NCBI RefSeq assembly: GCF_000515215.1
Contig: NZ_KI911557.1
Coordinates: 3,963,741 to 4,027,740, forward strand
Length of the DNA stretch: 64,000 bases
Direction: 5' to 3'
Source: Methylomonas sp. 11b
GTDB lineage: Bacteria > Pseudomonadota > Gammaproteobacteria > Methylococcales > Methylomonadaceae
The notes beneath the pieces are model-generated. The model saw only the letters and a program-made list of their open reading frames with translations, made no database searches and had not been told where the DNA came from. Every line of letters begins with the position of its first letter. Within the stretch, counting starts at the first letter, position 1. Position numbers and translations under genes: made by a program. Shown piece after piece: positions 25,447 to 33,262 of this stretch.

Positions 25447-27813
25447 ATGAAACAGCATGTCCTCGCGATGGTCGGTTTGTCAGCTGTGATGCTGACCAAC
25501 TGCCAAATCGCCGTTGCCAAAAACCAAACCAAGCCAACCGAAGGTATCGATCGTACAATACTGCCTATCGCGGAACCTCAGCCCAGTCCGATCACCGAAG
25601 TCGACGTGCGCAACGCCAAGGCGCCGCCGCGTTTCCAGGTGAAAGCCCCGGCGAATGCGCCGAATGTGCTGCTGGTGTTGCTGGACGATCTCGGTTTTGC
25701 CGGCACCAGCAGCTTCGGTGGACCGGTGACGACCCCTACCTTCGAGCAAATCGCCAACGAAGGTTTGCGCTATAACAACTTTCACACCAACGCACTTTGT
25801 TCGCCAACCCGCGCCGCCATCAAAAGCGGCCGCAATCACCATGTCAACAACATGGGCGGCATCATCGAAATCGGCACCGCGTTTCCCGGTAATACCGGCC
25901 AGATTCCCAACAGCGTCGCGCCGGTCGCCGAAATGCTGCGCCTGAACGGCTACGCTACCGCCGCCTTCGGCAAATGGCACGAAACCGCGGCCTGGGAAGC
26001 CAGCATGGCGGGGCCATTCGACCGCTGGCCGACCCGGCAGGGTTTCGACAAGTTTTACGGCTTTTTAGGCGGCGAGACCAACCAATGGGCGCCGTTCATT
26101 TACGACGGCACCAAGCCGGTCGAGTTGCCGAACGATCCCAACTACCACTTCATGACCGACATGACCGATCAGGCGGTAGCCTGGATCAAGTATCAAAAAG
26201 CCCTGACGCCCGATAAGCCCTTCTTCACCTATTTCGCACCGGGCGCCGTGCATGCACCGCATCACGTGCCCAAGGACTGGATAGCGCGCTGGCAGGGCAA
26301 GTTCGATCAAGGTTGGGACAAACTGCGCGAGGAAATTCTGGCTCGGCAAATCCAACGGGGCGTAGTGCCGGCAGGCACCCAATTGGCGCCTAGACCAGAG
26401 GCGATTCCGGCCTGGGACACGCTGTCGGCTGACGAAAAACGTCTATACACACGGCAGATGGAAGTCTTTGCCGCTTTTGTCGAGATGGCCGATCATGAAG
26501 TAGGCCGCCTGCTCAAGGCCGTAGAAGATACCGGTCAACTCGATAACACCCTGGTGCTGTTCGTCTACGGCGACAACGGCACCAGCGCCGAAGGCGGCCG
26601 CAACGGCATGTTCAACGAATACACCTTCTTCAACGGCGTTCCGGAACAGGTTGCCGACATGCTCAAGCATCTGGATCAGTGGGGCGGCCCGGAAACCTAT
26701 CCGCACATGGCCGCGGGCTGGGCGGTGGCACTGGATACGCCGTATCAATGGACCAAACAGGTGGCGTCCGATCACGGCGGCACCAAGGTGGGCATGGCCG
26801 TGCGCTGGCCCAAAGGCATCAAGGCCAAAGGCGAACAACGTACCCAGTTCCATCACGTGATCGACATTGCACCAACCATTCTGGAAGCCGCCGGCCTGCC
26901 GGAACCCAAAAGCGTGAATGGCGTCAAGCAATGGCCAATGGATGGGGTCAGCATGGCCTATAGCTTCGATGATGCCAAAGCCAAAGAGCGCCATACCACG
27001 CAATACTTCGAGATGTTCGGCAACCGGGCCATCTATCATGAAGGCTGGTTTGCACGCACCATACATCGTGCGCCGTGGGAAATGCAGCCGCGCCGTCCGT
27101 TGGCGGACGATATTTGGGAATTGTACGACACCCGCAGCGATTTTAGCTTGACGCACGATCTGGCGGCGCAGAATCCGAAGAAACTCAAGGAACTGCAAGC
27201 CTTGTTCCTGAAAGAGGCCAAGAAAAACAAGGTATTGCCGATCGACGATCGCTCGATTGAACGCATGAACGCGGAACTTGCCGGTCGCCCCGATCTGATG
27301 GCGGGCCGTACCTCGCTGACCTTGGCCGAAGGCATGAGCGGCATGTCCGAGAACGCCTTCATCAACGTCAAGAACAAGTCCAAAACCATCACCGCCGAGC
27401 TGGATATTCCGGAGGGCGGCGCCAACGGCGTGGTGGCGGCTCAAGGCGGTCGTTTCGGCGGCTGGTGTTTGTATCTGAAGGACGGCAAACCGACCTATAC
27501 CTATAACTTCCTCAACCTGAACCATTACACCATCAGTTCGCCGGAAGCCTTGCCGAAAGGCAAAAACAAACTGGTGTTCGAGTTTGCCTACGACAGTGGC
27601 GGCTTGGGTAAGGGCGGCACCGGCACCTTGTCCGTCGATGGCCGCAAATTGGCCGAAGGCCGTATCGATAAAACCCAGCTGATGATCTTCTCCGCCGACG
27701 AAACCGCGGATGTGGGCATAGACGACGCCACGCCAGTCGTGGCCGGAATCGGCCAGGGCGCGCAGACCCGCTTTACCGGCAAGATCGAGAAAGTCACCAT
27801 CGACGTGAAATAA
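25447..27813 (+). CDS. Exported type I sulfatase (arylsulfatase)
   Basis: 788 residues with an N-terminal signal region. The alkaline-phosphatase fold starts at about 72 (APNVLLVLLDDLGF, metal Asp80-Asp81). Cys118-Ser-Pro-Thr-Arg122 is the C-x-P-x-R site whose Cys becomes formylglycine. Further catalytic parts: GKWHE, AVHAPHH, YGDNGTSAEGG (metal ligands) and SDHGGTKVGMAV. A C-terminal beta domain of about 150 residues (VVAAQGGRFGGWCLYLKDG) is also present, as in large arylsulfatases. It releases sulfate from sulfate esters in the periplasm. No formylglycine-generating enzyme is in the window. Its promoter is probably sigma54. Confidence 0.93.
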   Translation: MKQHVLAMVGLSAVMLTNCQIAVAKNQTKPTEGIDRTILPIAEPQPSPITEVDVRNAKAPPRFQVKAPANAPNVLLVLLDDLGFAGTSSFGGPVTTPTFEQIANEGLRYNNFHTNALCSPTRAAIKSGRNHHVNNMGGIIEIGTAFPGNTGQIPNSVAPVAEMLRLNGYATAAFGKWHETAAWEASMAGPFDRWPTRQGFDKFYGFLGGETNQWAPFIYDGTKPVELPNDPNYHFMTDMTDQAVAWIKYQKALTPDKPFFTYFAPGAVHAPHHVPKDWIARWQGKFDQGWDKLREEILARQIQRGVVPAGTQLAPRPEAIPAWDTLSADEKRLYTRQMEVFAAFVEMADHEVGRLLKAVEDTGQLDNTLVLFVYGDNGTSAEGGRNGMFNEYTFFNGVPEQVADMLKHLDQWGGPETYPHMAAGWAVALDTPYQWTKQVASDHGGTKVGMAVRWPKGIKAKGEQRTQFHHVIDIAPTILEAAGLPEPKSVNGVKQWPMDGVSMAYSFDDAKAKERHTTQYFEMFGNRAIYHEGWFARTIHRAPWEMQPRRPLADDIWELYDTRSDFSLTHDLAAQNPKKLKELQALFLKEAKKNKVLPIDDRSIERMNAELAGRPDLMAGRTSLTLAEGMSGMSENAFINVKNKSKTITAELDIPEGGANGVVAAQGGRFGGWCLYLKDGKPTYTYNFLNLNHYTISSPEALPKGKNKLVFEFAYDSGGLGKGGTGTLSVDGRKLAEGRIDKTQLMIFSADETADVGIDDATPVVAGIGQGAQTRFTGKIEKVTIDVK

Positions 27814-27819
27814 GCGGCT

Positions 27820-27851
27820 CGGAGTAGGTGCGTGTTTGCGCACCTACTCCG
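27820..27851 (+). other. Perfect 13-bp hairpin between sulfatase and DUF1254 genes
   Basis: CGGAGTAGGTGCG and CGCACCTACTCCG pair fully around a 6-nt TGTTTG loop. No T-run follows and the next gene starts 32 bp later with its own AAAGGAG. It may stabilise the sulfatase mRNA 3' end or reduce read-through. Confidence 0.6.
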
Positions 27852-27883
27852 AAGTAGACTGAAAACTAAAGGAGACTAATTTA

Positions 27884-29401
27884 ATGATGCAAAAAACCAG
27901 ACTAGCCACGGCAATGGCCTTAAGCTGCGGCCTGTTGGCGGGCACTGCGTTCGCCAAATCAACCAAGCCGGCCCAGTACAAGATGACCACGGAAGTGCCT
28001 GCAGGCATTGCCATGCCGGATCAGGTCAAGACCCGCTTGGGCACGCTGAAATTTTTCGACGGTTTTCCAGATGAAGCCAGCGTCGAAAAACTCTACGACA
28101 ATCTGGATTTTCAACGCGCGGTACAAGCCTACTTGCTGGCTTTGCCTGCCGTCAGCCAAGCTGCGAATCGCAACGAGATTCTCAAATTGGGGCCAGCCAA
28201 CACCACTGTGCCGATTTTTGAAAATCGCATGGATTCGAAGTCGTTATTCTTGACCCCCAATACCGAAACCCCTTATAGCTGGATGTGGCTGGATCTGAAA
28301 GACGGCCCGGTCGTACTGGAGGCGCCGCCCAAGGTGTTGGGCGCACTCAATGACATGTGGTTCCGCTGGGTGGTTGACATCGGCTTCACCGGGCCGGATA
28401 AGGGCGAAGGCGGCAAGTTTCTGATTTTGCCACCTGGATACAGCGGTGAGGTTCCAGAGGGTTATATTGTGGTCAAGTCGCCGACCTTTAATCTATGGGC
28501 ACCCTGGCGCAGTTTCGTGGTGGATGGCGATCCAAAACCGGGCGTGGATCTGGTCAAACAGCATACGCGGGTTTATCGTCTGGCCGATGCAGCCAATCCG
28601 CCGCCTATGAACTTTGTCAACGTCTCCGGCAAGGACTTCGGCACGGTCGCCCCGGCGGATTACCAATTTTGGGCGTATTTGGATCAGGTGGTGCAACAAG
28701 AACCCAGCGAATCGCTTGATCCGGTCACCTTGGGTTACTATGCGGCTATTGGCATTCAAAAGGGTAAACCCTTTGCGCCGGATGCGCGGATGAAGAAAAT
28801 CCTCAGCGAAGCGGCGACCGTTGGCGACGCCACCGCCCGTGCCACCGCTTTTAGGATGCGGCAGCAGGAAGCCTACTATTACGAGGGCAGTTCCTGGCAA
28901 TTGCCTTTTTTCGGTGGCTACAAGTTTGAGACGCAACCTGGGGTACGCAACCTGGATGGCTACAATTTTTACTACTTTATGGCTACCGGCGTCACACCCG
29001 CCATGGAGTCGAAAATGGTGGGGCAAGGCTCGCAATACGCCTGGACCGCCAAGGATGCCAAAGCTAAGCCGCTCGATGGTGGCAAAAACTACAAGTTGCA
29101 CCTGCCGCCGAATATTCCGGTCGCAAACTTCTGGTCAGTGATTTTGTATGACAACCAGACCCGCTCCATGCTGCAAACCGATCAACAGTTCCCCAGCGTC
29201 AGCAGTCAAAACAAGGAGTTGGTGGTTAACGTCGATGGCTCGGTAGACATCTACTTCGGCCCCAAAGCGCCATCCGGCCAAGCCAACTGGTTGCAAACCA
29301 TTCCCGGCAAAGGTTGGAACACGATTCTACGCCTTTACAGCCCGCTCCAACCCTGGTTCGACAAAACCTGGCGGCCGGGCGAGATCGAGCCGGTTAAGTA
29401 G
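27884..29401 (+). CDS. DUF1254/DUF1214 secreted protein
   Basis: 505 residues: signal peptide ending TAFA (about 24), DUF1254 at about 75-205 (FQRAVQAYLLALPAVS, SLFLTPNTETPYSWMWLDLKDGPVVLEAPP), then DUF1214 at about 370-490 (LHLPPNIPVANFWSVILYDNQTRSMLQTDQQ, DIYFGPKAPSGQ, WNTILRLYSPLQPWFDKTWRPGEIE). The family is periplasmic with no fixed function and often neighbours sulfatases and porins. AAAGGAG precedes the ATG. Confidence 0.9.
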   Translation: MMQKTRLATAMALSCGLLAGTAFAKSTKPAQYKMTTEVPAGIAMPDQVKTRLGTLKFFDGFPDEASVEKLYDNLDFQRAVQAYLLALPAVSQAANRNEILKLGPANTTVPIFENRMDSKSLFLTPNTETPYSWMWLDLKDGPVVLEAPPKVLGALNDMWFRWVVDIGFTGPDKGEGGKFLILPPGYSGEVPEGYIVVKSPTFNLWAPWRSFVVDGDPKPGVDLVKQHTRVYRLADAANPPPMNFVNVSGKDFGTVAPADYQFWAYLDQVVQQEPSESLDPVTLGYYAAIGIQKGKPFAPDARMKKILSEAATVGDATARATAFRMRQQEAYYYEGSSWQLPFFGGYKFETQPGVRNLDGYNFYYFMATGVTPAMESKMVGQGSQYAWTAKDAKAKPLDGGKNYKLHLPPNIPVANFWSVILYDNQTRSMLQTDQQFPSVSSQNKELVVNVDGSVDIYFGPKAPSGQANWLQTIPGKGWNTILRLYSPLQPWFDKTWRPGEIEPVK

Positions 29402-29410
29402 GGCAGCAAT

Positions 29411-29443
29411 GGCGCACTTGGCGGCTTTTAAAACCAGTGCGCC
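29411..29443 (+). terminator. Hairpin after the DUF1254 gene, possible terminator
   Basis: GGCGCACT and AGTGCGCC make an 8-bp stem, extendable to 10 bp with one bulge, followed by TTGTATT. The T-rich tail is weak, so read-through into the porin gene 25 bp later is likely. Confidence 0.4.
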
Positions 29444-29468
29444 TTGTATTAAAAATTGAGGAAATGTG

Positions 29469-30914
29469 ATGATGAAGACCGAAAGCCTTGCAATGAATGT
29501 CAAAAATAACAATAGGCTGAATAGAACGTCCTTGAGTCTGGTTGGCTCGGTGTTGCTGATGGGCTTAGGCTCGAACGCCAATGCCATCGGTCCCGTGGCA
29601 GTCCCGGAAACCTGGGGCGGGGACTTGGCTTCACGCGAAAGGCTGACCGGCGATTGGGGCGGCGTCAGGGATGACATGGCCAAAAAAGGCGTGGTATTGG
29701 ATGCCAACATGCTTCTTCTGCCGGGCGGTGTCGCCACCGGGGGGCGACAAACCGGAGCCGACTTTTGGGGTAGCGTCGATTACTCCTTGAATCTGGATAC
29801 CGGCAAAATGGGACTGTGGCCGGGCGGCTTCTTTAAATTCGAAGGTATTTCCAGTTTTGGCAATACCTTGTATAACGAAGCCGGGGCGATGATACCCACC
29901 AATATATCTTCGCTATCCCCCGCCTTCAACCAGCCCAGCAGTGGTTTGATGGGGGCATCCTACACCCAGTTCTTGAGTGAACACGCCGGGGTGACGATGG
30001 GAAAATTGAATCTGCTGGATTTCGCCCCCAATGAGTTTTATGGCAATTACAACACCCAGTTCCTGAATACCGGGCTGAATCTGTCCTTGGCCTTAGCGAT
30101 GGTGCCTATCTCCGCTTATGGCGGCGGCGTGATTGGCCTGCCCACCAAGGACATCACGCTGATGGCCTTGGCGCTGGACGCCAGCGGCACGCCAATGGAA
30201 AACGACATCGGCAAAGCCTTTAAAGACGGCGTGACCCTGATAAGTGGGGCGAACATCAAAATCAAACCGTTTGGCCTGGTCGGGCATCAGGCTATCAACG
30301 GGGTGTGGAGCAATAAGACCCGTTTCTCGCTGACCCAAGACCCCGACAACCTGGCTCGCGCCCTGCTGACTGAGCGTTTTCCCTTCCTGGGCAATCCAGG
30401 CCCGATCCTGGAACGGATTCTTCGTGAGCGTTTTCCAAATCTGCTGCTTCCGGTCCAACCCTTCAACCGCAAGGAAAATACCTGGTCGGTGATCTACAGC
30501 TTCGATCAATACTTCTGGCAACCCGAGGGTGACTCGAAACGCGGCCTCGGCGTGTTCTTCAATTTTGGCGCCACCGATGGCAACCCCAATCCGATTCAGT
30601 ACACCTATATGATGGGGATAGGCGGCAAGGGCGTATTCGCCTCGCGTCCGCACGATAGCTTCGGCATAGGCTGGGCGCGTACCCAGTTTAGCGATCAGTT
30701 CGTGCCCTTACTGCGGGAAAGATTGGGGCTTGGCCTGGATCATGAAGATGCCGTCGAGCTGTATTACGCAGCCGCGATCACGCCTTGGCTGGATGTAAGC
30801 CCGCATCTTCAGGTCGTCAATTCCGCTCTGAGTAAAACCCTTGATGAAAATCACCAGTTGCGGGATATGGATACGGTCGTCGAAGCGAATTTGCGCGTGA
30901 ATATTAAATTTTGA
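29469..30914 (+). CDS. OprB-type carbohydrate-selective porin
   Basis: 481 residues from the ATG at 29469, 7 bp after GAGG; the GTG at 29466 is less likely. Signal peptide ends about SNANA. OprB hallmarks: RERLTGDWGGVRDDMAKKGVVLD after the signal, FKFEGISSFG, GKLNLLDFAPNEFYGN, and a C-terminus ending in Phe (VEANLRVNIKF), needed for outer-membrane insertion. It is a 16-strand-type outer-membrane channel, probably for a substrate of the adjoining sulfatase. The fixed location in the operon supports that link, which is inference. Confidence 0.88.
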   Translation: MMKTESLAMNVKNNNRLNRTSLSLVGSVLLMGLGSNANAIGPVAVPETWGGDLASRERLTGDWGGVRDDMAKKGVVLDANMLLLPGGVATGGRQTGADFWGSVDYSLNLDTGKMGLWPGGFFKFEGISSFGNTLYNEAGAMIPTNISSLSPAFNQPSSGLMGASYTQFLSEHAGVTMGKLNLLDFAPNEFYGNYNTQFLNTGLNLSLALAMVPISAYGGGVIGLPTKDITLMALALDASGTPMENDIGKAFKDGVTLISGANIKIKPFGLVGHQAINGVWSNKTRFSLTQDPDNLARALLTERFPFLGNPGPILERILRERFPNLLLPVQPFNRKENTWSVIYSFDQYFWQPEGDSKRGLGVFFNFGATDGNPNPIQYTYMMGIGGKGVFASRPHDSFGIGWARTQFSDQFVPLLRERLGLGLDHEDAVELYYAAAITPWLDVSPHLQVVNSALSKTLDENHQLRDMDTVVEANLRVNIKF

Positions 30915-31035
30915 GTCAGCCTAAGCGTGTTCGGGTGATGCGCAAAGCAGTCGTCGAGGCGACAAGACATTAAAGCGCTATTGCCGGGTTATTCGGAAGT
31001 AATTCGTAACCGCAGTGAACTTAAAAGGAAAAACA

Positions 31036-31863
31036 GTGAAACATGCCATGCGAATCAACAGGAGTTTGCTGGTGCTTGGCGCTGCCATGATCATGCGGAC
31101 GGCGCTGGCCGGTGACGGGGCTGCGGATAGTAATCAGGCAAATGCCGCCGAGTTGGCCAAGAAATTACAAAACCCGATCGCCAATCTGATCAGCGTTCCC
31201 GTGCAAAACAATTGGGATTTCGGCATCGGCCCGGCCGATGCCATGCGCTTTACCGCCAATGTACAGCCGGTGATTCCGTTTTCGATCGGCGACAACTGGA
31301 ATCTGATCACCCGTACCATCATGCCTATTATCCATGCCGAATCGCCCTTGGCCGGCGGTTCGGACACCAGTGGCTTCGGCGACATCGTGCAAAGCTTCTT
31401 TTTGTCGCCCAAGGAAGCGGTCGGCGGTTGGATAGTGGGTGGCGGGCCGGTGTTTTTGTACCCTTCCGCTTCCGAAGATAATCTGGGCGGGCAAAAATGG
31501 GGTGCTGGGCCAACGGCGGTTGCCTTAAGACAGGAAAACGGCTGGACTTACGGCATGCTGGCCAATCATCTGTGGAATTTTGCTGGCAGCGGCAGTCGCC
31601 AGGACGTAAGCGCGACTTTTATGCAACCTTTTCTGGCTTACACAACAAAAACATTCACAACTTTGCAACTTAACACCGAATCGACCTACGACTGGGAAAA
31701 CACGCGCTGGACGGTTCCGCTCAATCTAACTGTGCAACAGCTGGTGAAGTTCGGTTCGCAGCCGGTGGCTTTCACCGTGGGTGGTCGTTACTACGCCGAG
31801 AAAGCGGAAGGCGGCCCGGACTGGGGGCTGCGCTTCGCCGTCACCTTGTTGTTTCCGAAGTGA
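31036..31863 (+). CDS. Outer-membrane beta-barrel protein (transporter-like)
   Basis: 275 residues from the GTG at 31036, which has AAAAGGAA upstream; a GTG at 31015 would add residues before the signal peptide. Signal peptide MKHAMRINRSLLVLGAAMIMRTALA. The rest has alternating beta-strand character with PVIPFSIGDNWNLITRTIMPI, SGFGDIVQSFFLSP, GPTAVALRQENGWTYGMLANHLW and a C-terminal strand LRFAVTLLFPK. It resembles PF13557-type (Phenol_MetA_deg) outer-membrane proteins. A related barrel lies at 41802. Confidence 0.7.
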   Translation: MKHAMRINRSLLVLGAAMIMRTALAGDGAADSNQANAAELAKKLQNPIANLISVPVQNNWDFGIGPADAMRFTANVQPVIPFSIGDNWNLITRTIMPIIHAESPLAGGSDTSGFGDIVQSFFLSPKEAVGGWIVGGGPVFLYPSASEDNLGGQKWGAGPTAVALRQENGWTYGMLANHLWNFAGSGSRQDVSATFMQPFLAYTTKTFTTLQLNTESTYDWENTRWTVPLNLTVQQLVKFGSQPVAFTVGGRYYAEKAEGGPDWGLRFAVTLLFPK

Positions 31864-31911
31864 GCGCTGAAAACACTGGTTTTAATTGATGTTTTTTGAG
31901 GAAAACAAGCC

Positions 31912-32439
31912 ATGAGCCTACTCATCAAGCTAAAGCACGAGGCCCAGGAAGTGGGTCTGGTGACCTTGTATTTCTTCTTTTGCTTTAGCGTCATACTGAC
32001 CTTGAAGAAACTGTTGCTCGCCGATTATCAGGTTGACGTTCAGGTCGTTTCCCTGGCGGCCGTCAGTGCCTTGATCATCGCCAAAGTCGTCGTCATTCTT
32101 GATCATACCGCCGCCGGCAATCGTTTCGATACCCGCCAGCCGCTCTGGGTGGCGGCTGTTTACAAGACCTTGGTCTATTTGGGCATCGCGTTCATGGTGT
32201 TTTTTCTGGAAAAAGTCTTTCATGCCTATCGGGAGACGGGCTTGTTGAATCAGGCCGTTTCGGAAGTATGGGCACATAAAGACTGGAACCTGATGCTGAT
32301 GAAGCTGCTTTGCGTGGGTTTGACCTTTTTGGCTTATCACGTGTATGCGGGATTGGATCAGCGTTTGGGCGAAGGTACGCTGCGACGCGGAATTTTCGAA
32401 CGCCCGCAGCCAACACACGGCCCGGGCTGCGAGGGTTAA
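31912..32439 (+). CDS. Unknown inner-membrane protein
   Basis: 175 residues with about four hydrophobic helices: 15-35, 45-62, 80-100 and 127-147. Conserved-looking polar elements are an ILDHTAAGNRFDTR loop and the amphipathic ends of the last helix. Cytoplasmic tail PQPTHGPGCEG. GAGGAAAAC precedes the ATG. It lies before the DUF4239 and cytochrome genes and could be part of that unit. No family name is supported. Confidence 0.6.
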   Translation: MSLLIKLKHEAQEVGLVTLYFFFCFSVILTLKKLLLADYQVDVQVVSLAAVSALIIAKVVVILDHTAAGNRFDTRQPLWVAAVYKTLVYLGIAFMVFFLEKVFHAYRETGLLNQAVSEVWAHKDWNLMLMKLLCVGLTFLAYHVYAGLDQRLGEGTLRRGIFERPQPTHGPGCEG

Positions 32440-32482
32440 CGCGTGATGGCTAAAACTGATGGGGCAATGGGGGTATTGAATT

Positions 32483-33262
32483 ATGGACATTGCTAGTCTC
32501 GCGGTGTTGGTGGCGCTGGTTTTATTTCTTGGCATGTTGCTGGCCATAGAGTTCGGCAGGAGGCTAGGCCTTAAAACCAGGGGCGATGATCAAAAAACCG
32601 ATAACACCGCCGCTGGTTTGATCGACGGCGCCATTTTCGGATTGATGGGCCTGTTGATCGCTTTTACGTTTTCCGGAGCGGCCTCGCGCCTGGATCATCG
32701 TCGGGATTTGGTTATCAACGAGGCCAACGCCATTGGCACGGCTTATCTACGCTTGAATCTGCTACCATCTGCAAGCCAACCGCCATTGCGGGATTTGTTC
32801 CGGCAATACCTGGATGCGCGCCTGGATGCATTTCAGAAACTACCCGACATGGCGGCGGCGGAAGCCAGTTTGCTCAAGGCCAATCAATTACAAAATCAAA
32901 TCTGGCCGATGGCGGTCCAGGCCTGTCAAGCTTCGGGATCGGTGCCTGCGACCACGCTGTTGTTGGCGGCTTTGAACGAAATGTTCGATATGGCGACGTT
33001 GCGCACAACGACCGCGCGCGTGATGCATCCGCCCACGGTCATCTTCGTGATGCTGTTCGCCTTGGCGTTGCTGAGCTCTTTTCTGGCCGGTTACTCGATG
33101 GGCAATAACCCGGAAACCACCCGGTTTCATGTCTTCGGTTTTGCCGCCATCATCGCAATCACGGTATATGTGATACTCGATATCGAATATCCTCGCGCCG
33201 GCTTGATTCGGGTGGATGCAGTGGATCGGGTTTTGATCGAACTGCGCGGCAGCATGCAATGA
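32483..33262 (+). CDS. DUF4239 (bestrophin-like) membrane protein
   Basis: 259 residues. N-terminal membrane segment at 5-25, then AAGLIDGAIFGLMGLLIAFTFSGAASRLDHRRDLVINEANAIGTAYLRL (about 44-92), the conserved part of the bestrophin-like DUF4239 family, and two further membrane helices at about 190-235 (TVIFVMLFALALLSSFLAGYSMG, AAIIAITVYVILDIEYPRAG). Bestrophins are anion channels; function in this family is not settled. The stop overlaps the cytochrome start as ATGA. Confidence 0.78.
   Translation: MDIASLAVLVALVLFLGMLLAIEFGRRLGLKTRGDDQKTDNTAAGLIDGAIFGLMGLLIAFTFSGAASRLDHRRDLVINEANAIGTAYLRLNLLPSASQPPLRDLFRQYLDARLDAFQKLPDMAAAEASLLKANQLQNQIWPMAVQACQASGSVPATTLLLAALNEMFDMATLRTTTARVMHPPTVIFVMLFALALLSSFLAGYSMGNNPETTRFHVFGFAAIIAITVYVILDIEYPRAGLIRVDAVDRVLIELRGSMQ

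Noticed and set aside
26443..27843. 466-codon open frame antisense to the sulfatase
   Set aside because: It is His/Ala/Gly-rich, has no family features, and mirrors the codon bias of the sulfatase gene on the other strand.
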